From Marinobacter sp. HL-58 (lineage in GTDB: Bacteria; Pseudomonadota; Gammaproteobacteria; Pseudomonadales; Oleiphilaceae), in NCBI RefSeq assembly GCF_001314605.1, contig NZ_LIHP01000010.1, positions 1 through 64,000 on the forward strand: a stretch of 64,000 bases of DNA. Reading direction: 5' to 3'. Below, piece after piece: positions 53,345-62,900 of this stretch. Every line of letters begins with the position of its first letter. Within the stretch, counting starts at the first letter, position 1. The position numbers and the translations under genes were made by a program. The notes beneath the pieces are model-generated. The model ran no database searches and was not told the DNA's origin. It was given only the letters and a program-made list of their open reading frames with translations.

Positions 53345-54874
53345 ATGAAAGCCTCATTACAGTTAAAGCTGGGTCAAAGCCTGACCATGACGCCCCAGCT
53401 GCAACAGGCTATCAGGCTTCTGCAGCTCTCTACCCTCGATCTCCAGCAGGAAATCCAGCAGGCACTGGAATCCAATCCCATGCTGGAAACCTCGGAAGAC
53501 GACGATAACCAGAACCCGGAATCCGCAGACAGCGACAACAACGACGCAGCGGAAGCCTCACAGGCGGACGAGCCGGCTACCACCACGGAATCCTCCCCGG
53601 ACTGGGATGAGTCTGAAAACGGGCCCGACTGGTCCTCGGAAATCGACAGCCCCGACACCATCCCCGATGATCTTCCGGTGGACACCGCCTGGGACGACAT
53701 TTACCAGTCCGCACCCGCTTCGTCGGCCCGTAACGACGACGAAAACGACAACGATTTTGAAACCCGCAACTCCCCCACGGAAACGCTGCACGATCATCTG
53801 GAGTGGCAACTGAACCTGACGCCCCTGAGCGAGCGCGACCAGGCCATCGCCCACGCGCTGATGGATGCGGTGGACAATCACGGGTATCTGACCTCTCCCC
53901 TCGACGAAATCCATTCCGGAATGATGGATGAGTCGGATGAAGACCCGCTGGAGCTGGATGAAGTGGAAGCGGTTCTGCACCGCCTGCAGCATTTTGATCC
54001 GCCCGGTGTTTTTGCCCGGGACCTGCAGGAATGCCTGCTGATCCAGCTCAACCAGTTGCCACCGGACACTCCCTGGCTGGCCCAGGCACGGCTGGTGATT
54101 ACCCACTACATCAACCTGCTGGGCAATCGCGATTACGCACAACTGCTGCGGCGCAGTCGCCTCAAGGAAGACCAGTTGCGGGATGTTCTGGCCCTGATCA
54201 CCGGCCTGAACCCGCGCCCGGGCGACACCCTTGACCAGGCCGAGCCTGACTATGTGATCCCGGATGTGATCGTGCGCAAGCATAATGAACGCTGGCGGGT
54301 GGAGCTGAATCCGGAAATTGCACCGCGCATTCGCGTGAATGCCAGCTATGCTTCACTTATCAAACGCGCCGACAGCAGTGCCGATAACACTTACCTCAGA
54401 GACCAGCTGCAGGAAGCCAAGTGGTTTATCAAAAGCCTGCAAAGCCGTAACGAGACCCTGCTCAAGGTGGCCACGCGCATTGTCGAGCACCAGCAGGGGT
54501 TTCTGGATCATGGCGAGGAACACATGAAGCCGCTGATCCTGTCGGACATTGCCCAGGCGGTGGAAATGCATGAATCGACCATTTCCCGGGTGACCACCCA
54601 GAAATACATGCACACGCCGCGCGGCATTTTTGAGCTGAAGTATTTCTTCTCGAGCCACGTCAGCACGGACGAAGGCGGAGAATGCTCCTCGACGGCAATC
54701 CGGGCCATGATCAAAAAGCTGATCGCAGCGGAAACACCGAAAAAGCCATTGAGCGATAGTAAAATTGCAGCCATGCTAGGAGAACAGGGTATCAAGGTGG
54801 CGAGAAGAACCGTGGCCAAGTACCGTGAGGCAATGCACATTCCCCCGTCCAACGAGCGAAAGCGATTGGTGTAG
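53345..54874 (+). CDS. rpoN: RpoN, RNA polymerase sigma-54
   Basis: The 509-residue sigma-54 factor starts [20 protein letters not shown], the Gln/Leu-rich region I that binds enhancer-binding proteins. An ATG six bases earlier (53339) is also possible. Region II is very acidic (about 50-130). The core-binding domain and HTH follow, with the RpoN box [12 protein letters not shown] near the C-terminus and the end PSNERKRLV. It directs polymerase to -24/-12 promoters. The pilA promoter in this window is one. It lies after lptB and before hpf, ptsN, rapZ and ptsO, the conserved rpoN cluster. Confidence 0.96.
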   Translation: MKASLQLKLGQSLTMTPQLQQAIRLLQLSTLDLQQEIQQALESNPMLETSEDDDNQNPESADSDNNDAAEASQADEPATTTESSPDWDESENGPDWSSEIDSPDTIPDDLPVDTAWDDIYQSAPASSARNDDENDNDFETRNSPTETLHDHLEWQLNLTPLSERDQAIAHALMDAVDNHGYLTSPLDEIHSGMMDESDEDPLELDEVEAVLHRLQHFDPPGVFARDLQECLLIQLNQLPPDTPWLAQARLVITHYINLLGNRDYAQLLRRSRLKEDQLRDVLALITGLNPRPGDTLDQAEPDYVIPDVIVRKHNERWRVELNPEIAPRIRVNASYASLIKRADSSADNTYLRDQLQEAKWFIKSLQSRNETLLKVATRIVEHQQGFLDHGEEHMKPLILSDIAQAVEMHESTISRVTTQKYMHTPRGIFELKYFFSSHVSTDEGGECSSTAIRAMIKKLIAAETPKKPLSDSKIAAMLGEQGIKVARRTVAKYREAMHIPPSNERKRLV

Positions 54875-54900
54875 TACACATCCGATAACAGGAGCAGCCT

Positions 54901-55209
54901 ATGCAACTCAATATTTCAGGCCATCACGTAGAACTGACCCCCGCGCTGAAAGATTACGTATCCGGCAAGTTCGAAAAGCTCGAGCGCCATTTTGACCACA
55001 TCAGCAACTGCCAGGTCACCCTGGAGGTGGAAAAAGTTCGCCAGATGGCGGAAGCTACGCTACACGTGATAGGTGGTGAGATTCACGCAAAGGCCGAAAA
55101 CAGCGATATGTATGCCGCCATTGACGCTCTGGTGGACAAGCTGGACAGGCAGATCCTGAAGCACAAGGAAAAGAACGTTGACCGGATGCATGGAAACGGT
55201 GCCCGCTAG
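54901..55209 (+). CDS. hpf: HPF, ribosome hibernation promoting factor
   Basis: The 102-residue short-form HPF/YfiA-family protein binds the 30S decoding channel and helps 70S ribosomes dimerise in stationary phase. Marks are QLNISGHHVELTPALKDYVSGKFEKLERHF (pieces: ISGHHVELTPALKDYVSGKF), and the DMYAAIDALVDKLDRQILKHK helix. It lies 26 bases after rpoN with an AGGAGC site. A terminator follows it (55242-55274). Confidence 0.95.
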   Translation: MQLNISGHHVELTPALKDYVSGKFEKLERHFDHISNCQVTLEVEKVRQMAEATLHVIGGEIHAKAENSDMYAAIDALVDKLDRQILKHKEKNVDRMHGNGAR

Positions 55210-55241
55210 GACAACCCGCTCCCTGCGTATAAGTTAATCGT

Positions 55242-55274
55242 GCTGCGGCCCATTACGTGCCGCAGCCTTTTTTT
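55242..55274 (+). terminator. Rho-independent terminator between hpf and ptsN
   Basis: An 8-bp perfect stem (GCTGCGGC/GCCGCAGC) with a 9-base loop is followed by CCTTTTTTT. It could stop or attenuate transcription before ptsN, which starts 20 bases later. Confidence 0.85.
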
Positions 55275-55293
55275 ACGGAACTGCAGTCGATTC

Positions 55294-55764
55294 ATGACCG
55301 ACACATCCCTGACTATCGAGAACATTCTCGCGCCGGAGCTGACCCTATGCAGGGTGCCGGCTTCCAGCAAGAAGCGGGTTATGGAAACCATCGCCGAGCA
55401 GATCCATGAACACGATCCGTCGCTCAGCGATACCGACATTTTCAATAATCTGGTTGCCCGGGAGCGCCTGGGGAGCACGGGCATTGGCCAGGGCATCGCC
55501 ATTCCGCACTGCCGCCTGGAAGGGCTGGACCATGTTGTGGGGGTATTGCTGACCCTGGAAGAAGGCGTGGCCTTCGATGCCATCGACAACCAGCCGGTTG
55601 ACCTGGTCTTTGCCCTGATTGTTCCAAAAGAGGCGACCAGTGAACACCTTGAACTGCTGAGCCAGCTGGCCGAAAAGTTCAACGAAAGGGCATTCTGCGA
55701 CCAGCTCCGCCAATGTACCGACGCGGACTCTCTCTATCGCCGGATGACGACCGAGGGAAGCTGA
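55294..55764 (+). CDS. ptsN: PtsN, EIIA-Ntr of the nitrogen phosphotransferase system
   Basis: The 156-residue PTS EIIA type-2 domain protein starts at the ATG at 55294 (MTDTSLTIENILAPELTLC); the ORF upstream lies in the terminator. The phosphorylated His lies in the GIGQGIAIPHCRLEGLDH block. Its fold is confirmed by VDLVFALIVPKEATSEHLELL. EIIA-Ntr receives phosphate from PtsO and tunes potassium transport, nitrogen and envelope stress. The ribosome-binding site is weak, so it may depend on upstream translation or readthrough of the terminator. Confidence 0.93.
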   Translation: MTDTSLTIENILAPELTLCRVPASSKKRVMETIAEQIHEHDPSLSDTDIFNNLVARERLGSTGIGQGIAIPHCRLEGLDHVVGVLLTLEEGVAFDAIDNQPVDLVFALIVPKEATSEHLELLSQLAEKFNERAFCDQLRQCTDADSLYRRMTTEGS

Positions 55765-55792
55765 ATTACTCCGGATTCGAGGTGAAAGGGCT

Positions 55793-56674
55793 ATGAAACT
55801 GATTATCGTCAGCGGCCGGTCAGGTTCCGGCAAAAGTACGGCCCTGCACGTGCTGGAAGATCTGGGTTTCTATTGCATTGACAATCTGCCCATCGGGCTG
55901 CTGTTTCCACTGACCCGGGAAGCCACCACCCAGAATTCACCGGGCCGGCTGGGCAAAATGGCGGTGAGTATCGACGCCCGCAATCTTTCCGGTGAGCTCA
56001 GCAATTTTGAGGATATCTACCGCAGCCTCCAGGACACCGGCGTCACCGTCGAGATCATTTACCTGGATGCTGATGAACAGTCCCTGCTGCAGCGGTTCCA
56101 CGCCACACGGCGCAAGCACCCCCTGAGTGACGACAAGACCTCACTGCGCGAGGCCATCGGCAACGAGAAAAAACTGCTGGAGCCCCTGTCGAAACTGGCG
56201 GATCTTTATATCGACACCACCGGGCTGTCCATGTACGAGCTGCGGGACATGGTCAAGCAGCGTGTGGCCGGCAGGCGTCATCAGGAACTGGCATTGCTTT
56301 TCCAGTCCTTCGGCTTCAAACACGGCGTGCCACTGGACTCGGATTACGTATTCGACGTGCGCTGCCTGCCCAATCCCTACTGGGATACCAGCCTGCGCCA
56401 GTTTGTGGGAACCGACCAGCCGGTCATCGACTTTCTGGAGAAAGAACCGCTGAGCCGGAAAATGGTGGACGACCTGACCCATTTCCTGGAAACCTGGCTG
56501 CCCTCTTTTGCCGACAGCAACCGCAGCTACATGACCATTTCCATCGGCTGCACCGGGGGCCAGCATCGTTCGGTCTATATCTGCGAACAGCTAGGCCGGC
56601 ACTTCTCGGGGAAATACACCAACGTACAGGTACGTCACACCGAACTGCCGCACCTGCAGAGCCGGGAAGGCTGA
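55793..56674 (+). CDS. rapZ: RapZ, RNase adapter/nucleotide-binding protein
   Basis: The 293-residue P-loop protein of the RapZ family starts MKLIIVSGRSGSGKSTALHV with the Walker A GRSGSGKST. DTTGLSMYELRDMVKQRV is a helix of the central region. The C-terminal domain contains SIGCTGGQHRSVYICEQLG. In E. coli RapZ guides RNase E to the sRNA GlmZ in control of glucosamine-6-phosphate. It is 28 bases after ptsN and 7 before ptsO. Confidence 0.96.
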   Translation: MKLIIVSGRSGSGKSTALHVLEDLGFYCIDNLPIGLLFPLTREATTQNSPGRLGKMAVSIDARNLSGELSNFEDIYRSLQDTGVTVEIIYLDADEQSLLQRFHATRRKHPLSDDKTSLREAIGNEKKLLEPLSKLADLYIDTTGLSMYELRDMVKQRVAGRRHQELALLFQSFGFKHGVPLDSDYVFDVRCLPNPYWDTSLRQFVGTDQPVIDFLEKEPLSRKMVDDLTHFLETWLPSFADSNRSYMTISIGCTGGQHRSVYICEQLGRHFSGKYTNVQVRHTELPHLQSREG

Positions 56675-56681
56675 ACCTTTT

Positions 56682-56951
56682 ATGATTCGCCGCCCCATCA
56701 CCATCATCAACAAGCTCGGCCTTCACGCCCGGGCCGCGGCCAAATTGGTTGCCACGGCTTCGGAATTCGAGAGCAGCGTGCATATCAGCCGTAACGACCG
56801 CAAGGTGGATGCGAAAAGCATCATGCCTGTGATGATGCTGGCCGCCAGCCAGGGTACAGAGGTAGAACTGATAGCAGACGGGCCTGATGAAGCCGAGGCC
56901 ATTGAAGCGCTGGTCGAGCTGATCAACAATTATTTCGGCGAAGGCGAGTAA
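56682..56951 (+). CDS. ptsO: PtsO (NPr), HPr-like phosphocarrier
   Basis: The 89-residue HPr homologue has the phosphorylatable His15 in NKLGLHARAAAKLVATA. The regulatory-Ser region DAKSIMPVMMLAASQGTEV matches the family. It passes phosphate from EI-Ntr (PtsP) to PtsN. It is the last gene of the rpoN cluster here. mgtE starts 106 bases later. A UA-rich gap between them has no terminator that I recognise. Confidence 0.94.
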   Translation: MIRRPITIINKLGLHARAAAKLVATASEFESSVHISRNDRKVDAKSIMPVMMLAASQGTEVELIADGPDEAEAIEALVELINNYFGEGE

Positions 56952-57057
56952 CTGTCGGCCCGGGGGCAGCCCTTCTACGACATTCACCTATAACTCTTTC
57001 TCACCGGTGGCACCTAACTCCGCTATAATACAAGAGTTTTCTGACTGTGGGTGATCC

Positions 57058-58419
57058 ATGACCGATATTCTGGAGAAAAGCCAGGCTCGCCAACGCCTTC
57101 GCTCCCTGAGCGAAGCGCTGGACAGTGGCGCCCTGAAACAGGTCGCCCGCATTCTCAATGGCGGCCTGAGCCCCAGCGATATCGCGCACCTGCTGGAATC
57201 CTCGCCTCCCCGTCAGCGGGCGTTACTCTGGAACCTGGTCGACAAACAACTGGAAGGCGAAGTCCTCCAGTACCTCAATGATGATATTCGGGGCTATTTC
57301 CTGAGCCAGCTGAATGCCCAGGAACTCGCGGACATCATTGAGGATTTCGAGTCGGACGACCTTGCCGACTTGCTGCAACAGCTGCCGGATACGGTAATCC
57401 AGGAAGTCCTGGATACCATGGATGAACAGGACCGCCAGCGGGTTGAAGAAGTGCTCTCCTACCCGGAGGACACCGCCGGCGGCCTGATGAACACGGACAC
57501 CATCACGGTGCGCCCGGATATCAGTATCGATGTGGTCCTGCGCTACCTGCGCCGTCACCGCAACCTGCCACCCATGACGGACAGCCTGATCGTGGTGAGC
57601 CGGCGGGATGAATTCATCGGCATGCTGCCAATTACCAAAATGCTGGTGTCGAATCCCGCGGCGACCGTACGGGAGGTGATGGACACGGATATCGAGCCGA
57701 TACCGGTTGCCCTGTCCGACGCCAAGGTGGCCACCCTGTTCGAGCGCTACGACCTGATTTCGGCACCGGTGGTCAACGAGGAAGGCAGGCTCCTCGGCCG
57801 CATCACCATCGATGACGTGGTTGACGTTATTCGTGAGGACGCCGACCACTCCCTTATGAGCATGGCTGGCCTGGATGAAGATGAGGATACCTTTGCCCCC
57901 ATTTTCAAGACCACCCGGCGCCGGGCTGTCTGGCTGGGTATCAACCTGATTACTGCCTTTACCGCCTCCGCGGTGATCGGCCTCTTTGAAGCCACCATCG
58001 AGAAAGTGGTGGCGCTGGCCGTGCTGATGCCTATCGTGGCTTCCATGGGCGGTATCGCCGGCAGCCAGACCCTGACCCTGGTCATTCGCGGCATGGCCGT
58101 CGGGCAGATCAGCGGCGCCAACGTGGGCTGGCTGCTGAACCGTGAATTTGTGGCAGGCGCCCTGAATGGTCTGCTCTGGGCAGTGGTGGTGGCCTCCGCC
58201 GCGACACTGTGGTTCAAGGATATAATGATCGGGGCCATTATAGCCGCGGCGCTCATTATCAACCTGATTGCCGCCGCGCTGGTGGGCACCGTGTTGCCAC
58301 TGTTCCTGAAATCCCGGAACATTGATCCTGCGCTGGCGGGGAGCGTTATACTGACGACGGTGACAGATGTGGTCGGATTTATGGCGTTTCTTGGCCTGGC
58401 TACGATATTTTATGGATGA
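57058..58419 (+). CDS. mgtE: MgtE, magnesium transporter
   Basis: The 453-residue channel-like Mg2+ transporter has an acidic, helical N domain (about 1-135). Two CBS motifs follow (about 140-265, GGLMNTDTITVRPDISIDV, VNEEGRLLGRITIDDVV). A C-terminal five-helix membrane domain (about 290-450) has LPIVASMGGIAGSQTLTL, containing the GG-x-G-x-Q-type pore signature, and PRRRAVWLGINL just before it. The cytosolic domains sense Mg2+. It is in the same direction as ptsO, followed by two GTCGGATTACG palindromes. Confidence 0.95.
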   Translation: MTDILEKSQARQRLRSLSEALDSGALKQVARILNGGLSPSDIAHLLESSPPRQRALLWNLVDKQLEGEVLQYLNDDIRGYFLSQLNAQELADIIEDFESDDLADLLQQLPDTVIQEVLDTMDEQDRQRVEEVLSYPEDTAGGLMNTDTITVRPDISIDVVLRYLRRHRNLPPMTDSLIVVSRRDEFIGMLPITKMLVSNPAATVREVMDTDIEPIPVALSDAKVATLFERYDLISAPVVNEEGRLLGRITIDDVVDVIREDADHSLMSMAGLDEDEDTFAPIFKTTRRRAVWLGINLITAFTASAVIGLFEATIEKVVALAVLMPIVASMGGIAGSQTLTLVIRGMAVGQISGANVGWLLNREFVAGALNGLLWAVVVASAATLWFKDIMIGAIIAAALIINLIAAALVGTVLPLFLKSRNIDPALAGSVILTTVTDVVGFMAFLGLATIFYG

Positions 58420-58426
58420 CAGGTCT

Positions 58427-58458
58427 GTCGGATTACGCCTTCGGCTAGTCCGACCTAC
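58427..58458. repeat. GTCGGATTACG-type palindrome, copy 9
   Basis: Forward hairpin GTCGGATTACGCCTTCGGC, TAGTCCGACCTAC (one changed base in the right arm), 7 bases after the mgtE stop. Confidence 0.85.
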
Positions 58459-58479
58459 GGGTCGGCCACTTAATTTAAT

Positions 58480-58511
58480 GTAGGTCGGATTAGGCGAAGC
58501 CGTCATCCGAC
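58480..58511. repeat. GTCGGATTACG-type palindrome, copy 10
   Basis: Reverse hairpin GTAGGTCGGATTAGGCGAAG, then CCGTCATCCGAC with one changed base, 21 bases after copy 9. The inverted pair lies between mgtE and darP. Confidence 0.85.
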
Positions 58512-58525
58512 AAAACGGACACTTC

Positions 58526-59056
58526 ATGAACGATATTCAAGACGACCGCCCCGAATACTCCGGCCCCAGCAAATCCCAGCTCAAACGGGAGATGCACCAG
58601 CTTCAGGACCTGGGCAAGCGCATGCTGGACCTGAGTAATGATCAGCTCGACACCCTGCCCATCAGCGGGACCCTGCGTGCGGCCATTGAGGAATCCCGTC
58701 GCATTCGTCAGAACGAAGCCCGCCGGCGGCATTTGCAGTATATCGGCAAGATCATTCGCCAGGAGGATGACACGGAAGGCCTGACCCGTGCCATTGATGC
58801 CTTCGATGCCGGCAGCGAGGAACACACCCGCCGGCATCACCTGGCAGAGCGCTGGCGCGACCGGATGATCGAGGAGGGCGACTCGGCCGTGGGAGAATTC
58901 CTGAACTATTGCACCACCGCCGATATCCAGCATCTGCGCAACCTGGCCCGTAATGCCCGCCGGGATGTACAGAAAGAGAAAAACACCGGCCAGCCGCGAA
59001 AGCTGTTCCGCTACCTGCGGGAGTGCATTGACGACGCGGAGTCCGCCGGCGGCTGA
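58526..59056 (+). CDS. darP: DarP (YjgA), 50S ribosome assembly factor
   Basis: The 176-residue DUF615 protein has the family pattern SKSQLKREMHQLQDLGKRML near its start and SGTLRAAIEESRRI in the centre. RRRHLQYIGKIIRQED and FRYLRECIDDAE at the end also match. DarP promotes maturation of the peptidyl-transferase centre in the 50S subunit. It is convergent with the nitrilase gene and separated from it by 12 bases. In other Gammaproteobacteria darP is near pmbA and the yhdP/nitrilase cluster, as here. Confidence 0.93.
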   Translation: MNDIQDDRPEYSGPSKSQLKREMHQLQDLGKRMLDLSNDQLDTLPISGTLRAAIEESRRIRQNEARRRHLQYIGKIIRQEDDTEGLTRAIDAFDAGSEEHTRRHHLAERWRDRMIEEGDSAVGEFLNYCTTADIQHLRNLARNARRDVQKEKNTGQPRKLFRYLRECIDDAESAGG

Positions 59057-59068
59057 CCGGCGGTTTAC

Positions 59069-59929
59069 CTAGAGCTTCCGGTGCTCCCAGACCGGCATGC
59101 GCGCCCGTATCTCGCGGAGCCGCTCCTGGTCCAGATCTGCGGTGACCACCCCCGGCCCTTCGCCAATCTCCGACACCACCCGGCCCCAGGGATCGACGAT
59201 CATGCTGTGGCCGTAGGTCCGCCGCCGCTCACTGTTCTGGCCACCCTGCCCCGGCGCCACCATCCAGATCTGGTTCTCGATGGCCCTGGCCCGCAGCAGC
59301 GGGTGCCAGTGGGCATCACCGGTGTTCCAGGTGAAAGCACTGGGCAGGGACACCCACTCGGCGCCCTGCTCCCGTAACTTGCGGAACAGCTCGGGAAAAC
59401 GCAGGTCGTAGCAGATTGCCAGTCCAAGCCGGCCGGCGGGGGTGTCGACCACAACCACGTCTTCACCGGGCTCAAAGGTATCAGATTCCCGGTACTGGCC
59501 CTGGGCGTCTTCCACAGTGGCATCGAACAAATGGATCTTGTCGTATCGGGCAACTTCCTCGCCCTCGCTGTTGTAGACAAGGCAACAGGCCCTGACACGA
59601 TCCCTGACTGTGGAGCCGTCAGGCCGGGAGGCGATGGGCAGTGAGCCGCCGACAATCCAGATACCCAGCCGGGCGGACTGCTCGGCCAGGAAATGGCGTA
59701 TCAGGTTATCCGGGTCAGCCTCGCGACGGCCACACCCGATCATCTGCTTTGTCGCCAGAACGGCAAAATTTTCCGGCAGTACCGCCATGCCGGCCCCCGA
59801 TGCCGCTGCCTCGGCCAGCAAACGCTCGGCCTCCCTGAGGTTGCCGGCAATGTCATGGGTGCTCACCATCTGAATGGCCGAAACCCTGTTTGCCTGCCTG
59901 TCCACTGCCTGATTCACCTGCGCTGACAT
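59069..59929 (-). CDS. Nitrilase-superfamily amidase (Nit-like)
   Basis: The 286-residue C-N hydrolase has the Glu-Lys-Cys triad visible: Glu53 in LPENFAVL, Lys131 in RYDKIHLFD and Cys173 in AICYDLRFPELF. The RYDKIHLFDA and YDLRFPELF blocks are typical of the Nit/YbeM-NIT1 branch. Enzymes of this branch include deaminated-glutathione amidase, which repairs side products; that activity is likely here but not proven. It lies 21 bases after yhdP on the same strand, an arrangement conserved near rng-yhdP. Confidence 0.88.
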   Translation of the reverse strand: MSAQVNQAVDRQANRVSAIQMVSTHDIAGNLREAERLLAEAAASGAGMAVLPENFAVLATKQMIGCGRREADPDNLIRHFLAEQSARLGIWIVGGSLPIASRPDGSTVRDRVRACCLVYNSEGEEVARYDKIHLFDATVEDAQGQYRESDTFEPGEDVVVVDTPAGRLGLAICYDLRFPELFRKLREQGAEWVSLPSAFTWNTGDAHWHPLLRARAIENQIWMVAPGQGGQNSERRRTYGHSMIVDPWGRVVSEIGEGPGVVTADLDQERLREIRARMPVWEHRKL

Positions 59930-59950
59930 CGATTGTCCTCCGGATCACTA

Positions 59951-62900
59951 TTACTGGCCGGTATCAAATACCCGCCTGAGCCGAACCTCGGGTTCGTCCC
60001 AGTTTCCACTGACACTATAGGTTGCACTGGTCAGTTTACTCAATGGGTCGCCCAATACTTTGTCCAGGACAAAGAGAGCGCCACCGATGGGGGCACCGGC
60101 GCCCATCAGCAATGCGGCCAGTGGCAGGTTCTGTGTCAGCGGCAGCACCACCACCATATTCATGTCGAGGGTTTCCTCAATCATGTTGGTTGTGCCGGTA
60201 AGCTTGAAAGCGCCGGATGGGCCGACAACCTGGAGCTCGGGATCAAGGGTCAACAGGCCGTTGACCATACTCGCCTTTCCAGAGATTGCATCAAACGCCA
60301 CCCCGGCCTCGTACAGGTCCGAGAAATCCAGCTGCAACCGGCGCCAGAGGGTGTCGGAGTTCAGCAGATTGAACACCCGGAACAGTTGTGCCGTATTGTT
60401 GCCCTCGAGGATAACGCCATCGTCGAAGCGCGCACTCACCGAACCGCTGAGCGCGGACAGATCAAACTCATTGGGTCGCCCCGACCAGTCAATATCCATA
60501 TTGACCGCCGTGTTCTCGCTGCGGAACGGTATCTCTGTGCCGAACAGATTGCCCAGATCCGCCAGGGACTCGCCGCTGATGTCGCCCAGGAACCGCGTGG
60601 TTTCACGATTGCCGGCGATACTCCAGGTCAGCTCTCCGCCCAGGGTCAGAGACTTCAGCGTTCCGGCGATATCCTGTACCCGGAGCTGGGTGGCCTCCGG
60701 GCGGATTCCAAGGGACCAGGTTCCCGCATCATCATCGTCCAGCTGAAGACTGGCAATTCGAAGGTCAATATCCGGCCAGTTTTCCATTCCCAGTTCCCGG
60801 AAAGCGCGTATCTGTTCTTCCGAATCCGGCAACAACGGTATCTCCTCGTCCGCCCTGTCGTCACCCCGGGCGAGCTTCAGCCGGGCAAGATCAACAGTGA
60901 TCGGTCTGTCGTCGGGCGGCCAGTTAAGGGTTCCGGCAAGCCATTCAGACTCTGTGTCAACGGACCAGAATCCGTTGTCCCGGCGGGCGGAAACGTCAAT
61001 ATCGGTCAGCTTCTGGTCCCCCAGAAACAGAGTGTCCAGGGCCAACTCCAGGTTATCCGGCTGCCAGAACAGATCCAGTTTCAGGCGATCCGGCCAGTCA
61101 ACAGACACATTCACTCCAGTGTCATCTCCCGGCTCTATTCGTGCACTGATGGGTGCTTCCGCGTCGGCTTCCTTGGCCAGGGGTTCGGGCCAGCCGACGG
61201 CGAGTCCGGACAGATCCGAATACACTTTGACGGCCGAAGTCCTGCCCGGCGAAACATCCAGGGTTGCCTGGTAGCCAAAATCGCCACTCAGCCCCAGGTC
61301 CATTCCCTCGGGAAGCGCGCTCCCGGCCACAAGGTTACTGATACCGAGACGGCCGTACTGGCGGATATTCAAGGCGTTACCTGAATCGCCCCGGCGCAAC
61401 AACACGGTCACCGGAGACCCCATGAAGTTCGCCCGCACGGGCTGGTCAGAGAATCCGTCCTCTGTACTGTATGAGAGTTCCCCGTTGATCTGCGTCCACT
61501 GCAGATCGGCCGGGGTGTAACTCAATGAACCTTCATTGGCCTGTACGGTGGCCCGGATGTCAGCTGGCGAGTCTGAATCCAGTGGCAGTCCCAGCCCGAG
61601 GTCAAGGTAATAGTTACCCTCCAGCCGTATACTCCTGCCGGCCTCCCCGGCCATCTCCCCCAGCGGACTGTTTTCCAGCCAGTACGCGACCGCCTCACCG
61701 GGAACCGGCGCCGCGGCATCCACATAGACAAGGACATCCTCTTCGCCGGGCTCGACCCTAACCTGCCCCGGCTCGAGTTCAAGTCCTCCGGTACGGCCGG
61801 ATGCCACATCCACCCGGGTCTGACCATTCTGGACGTGGACCGTGCCGGAGGCGTCTGTGACCTCAGGCCACCGTTCATCGTATTCAACGGTGCCGTTCTC
61901 GAAGTGGTAGACCATGGAGGACACAAAAGAGCCCCTCGGGGCATCCCGATTGATCAGCCCATGGCCGAAGTATTCACCACTGGTTACATCGGCCTCTTTG
62001 ATGGCAGTTGTCAGCCACTCGTACAGCCCCGGGTCGACGGCCCTGACCGGCACAAAGTCTGCCAGCATGTCGGCGGTTCCGTCGCGGACGCCCACTCTCA
62101 GGCCAAGGTTGTCTTCGCCCTGCCGGTCCATACGCAGGTCAAACGCACCTGTCAGGCCAGTATTACCTCCATAAACCATGCTGATATCATCCGAGAAGAC
62201 TCGCAGAATATCCCCCTCGGATTGCCACGCCACACCGGCGTGGAAATCTTCCAGTTCCCAGAACCCCCGGAACAGATCGGGAAAACCCAGTGTCAGCTCA
62301 TCACTCCGGGCATCGACAAAGCCTCCCTCATTGTTCATGACAAAGCGGCCATCGAGGCCTGACACTCCCGGCGCACCGCCATAGGCACGGATATCCACAT
62401 CGTTCAGCAACGCCGTCAGTTCAAACCGTCCTTTCCCGTCCGGTGGCAGATCGAGCATCAGCTGGTTGAGCTTGCCGGCCGGCCGATAGTTCCCGAGTGC
62501 CCTGCTGGCCCCGTCCGGCAGCAGGCCAAGACCGGACACCAGGTGGCGCAGCGGCTGGAGCGGAAGTTCGTCGGCGATGATTCTGGGGCCTGCCTCGCCA
62601 TGCCGGAAACGTACGCTGAACGGAGGAACCGGCTCACCGTTCCACTGCCATTGCAGATTCCTGAGGTGGAACGCGCCGGTGGTATACCAGGGTCTGTCGG
62701 CTGGCTCACCCTCCGGGCCGCCGGGTGCATCCTGCCTGCGCCAGCCAAAACTGGCCCGGATGTCCTCCAGTGGCGCCAGGGATTCGCTGCCGGCGCCGAT
62801 CTGCAGGTAAGGTGTCGCAACGTTACCGCTGACTTGCTCCATCAGGCCGTCGCGGAATGTCAGCCACACCTGGCCACCCAGATCAAAGCCTTCCACCCGG

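Noticed and set aside
59951..61384. Plus-strand 483-residue open frame opposite yhdP
   Set aside because: A shadow of the GC-rich yhdP coding strand: no family match, and the minus-strand frame has clear YhdP features.
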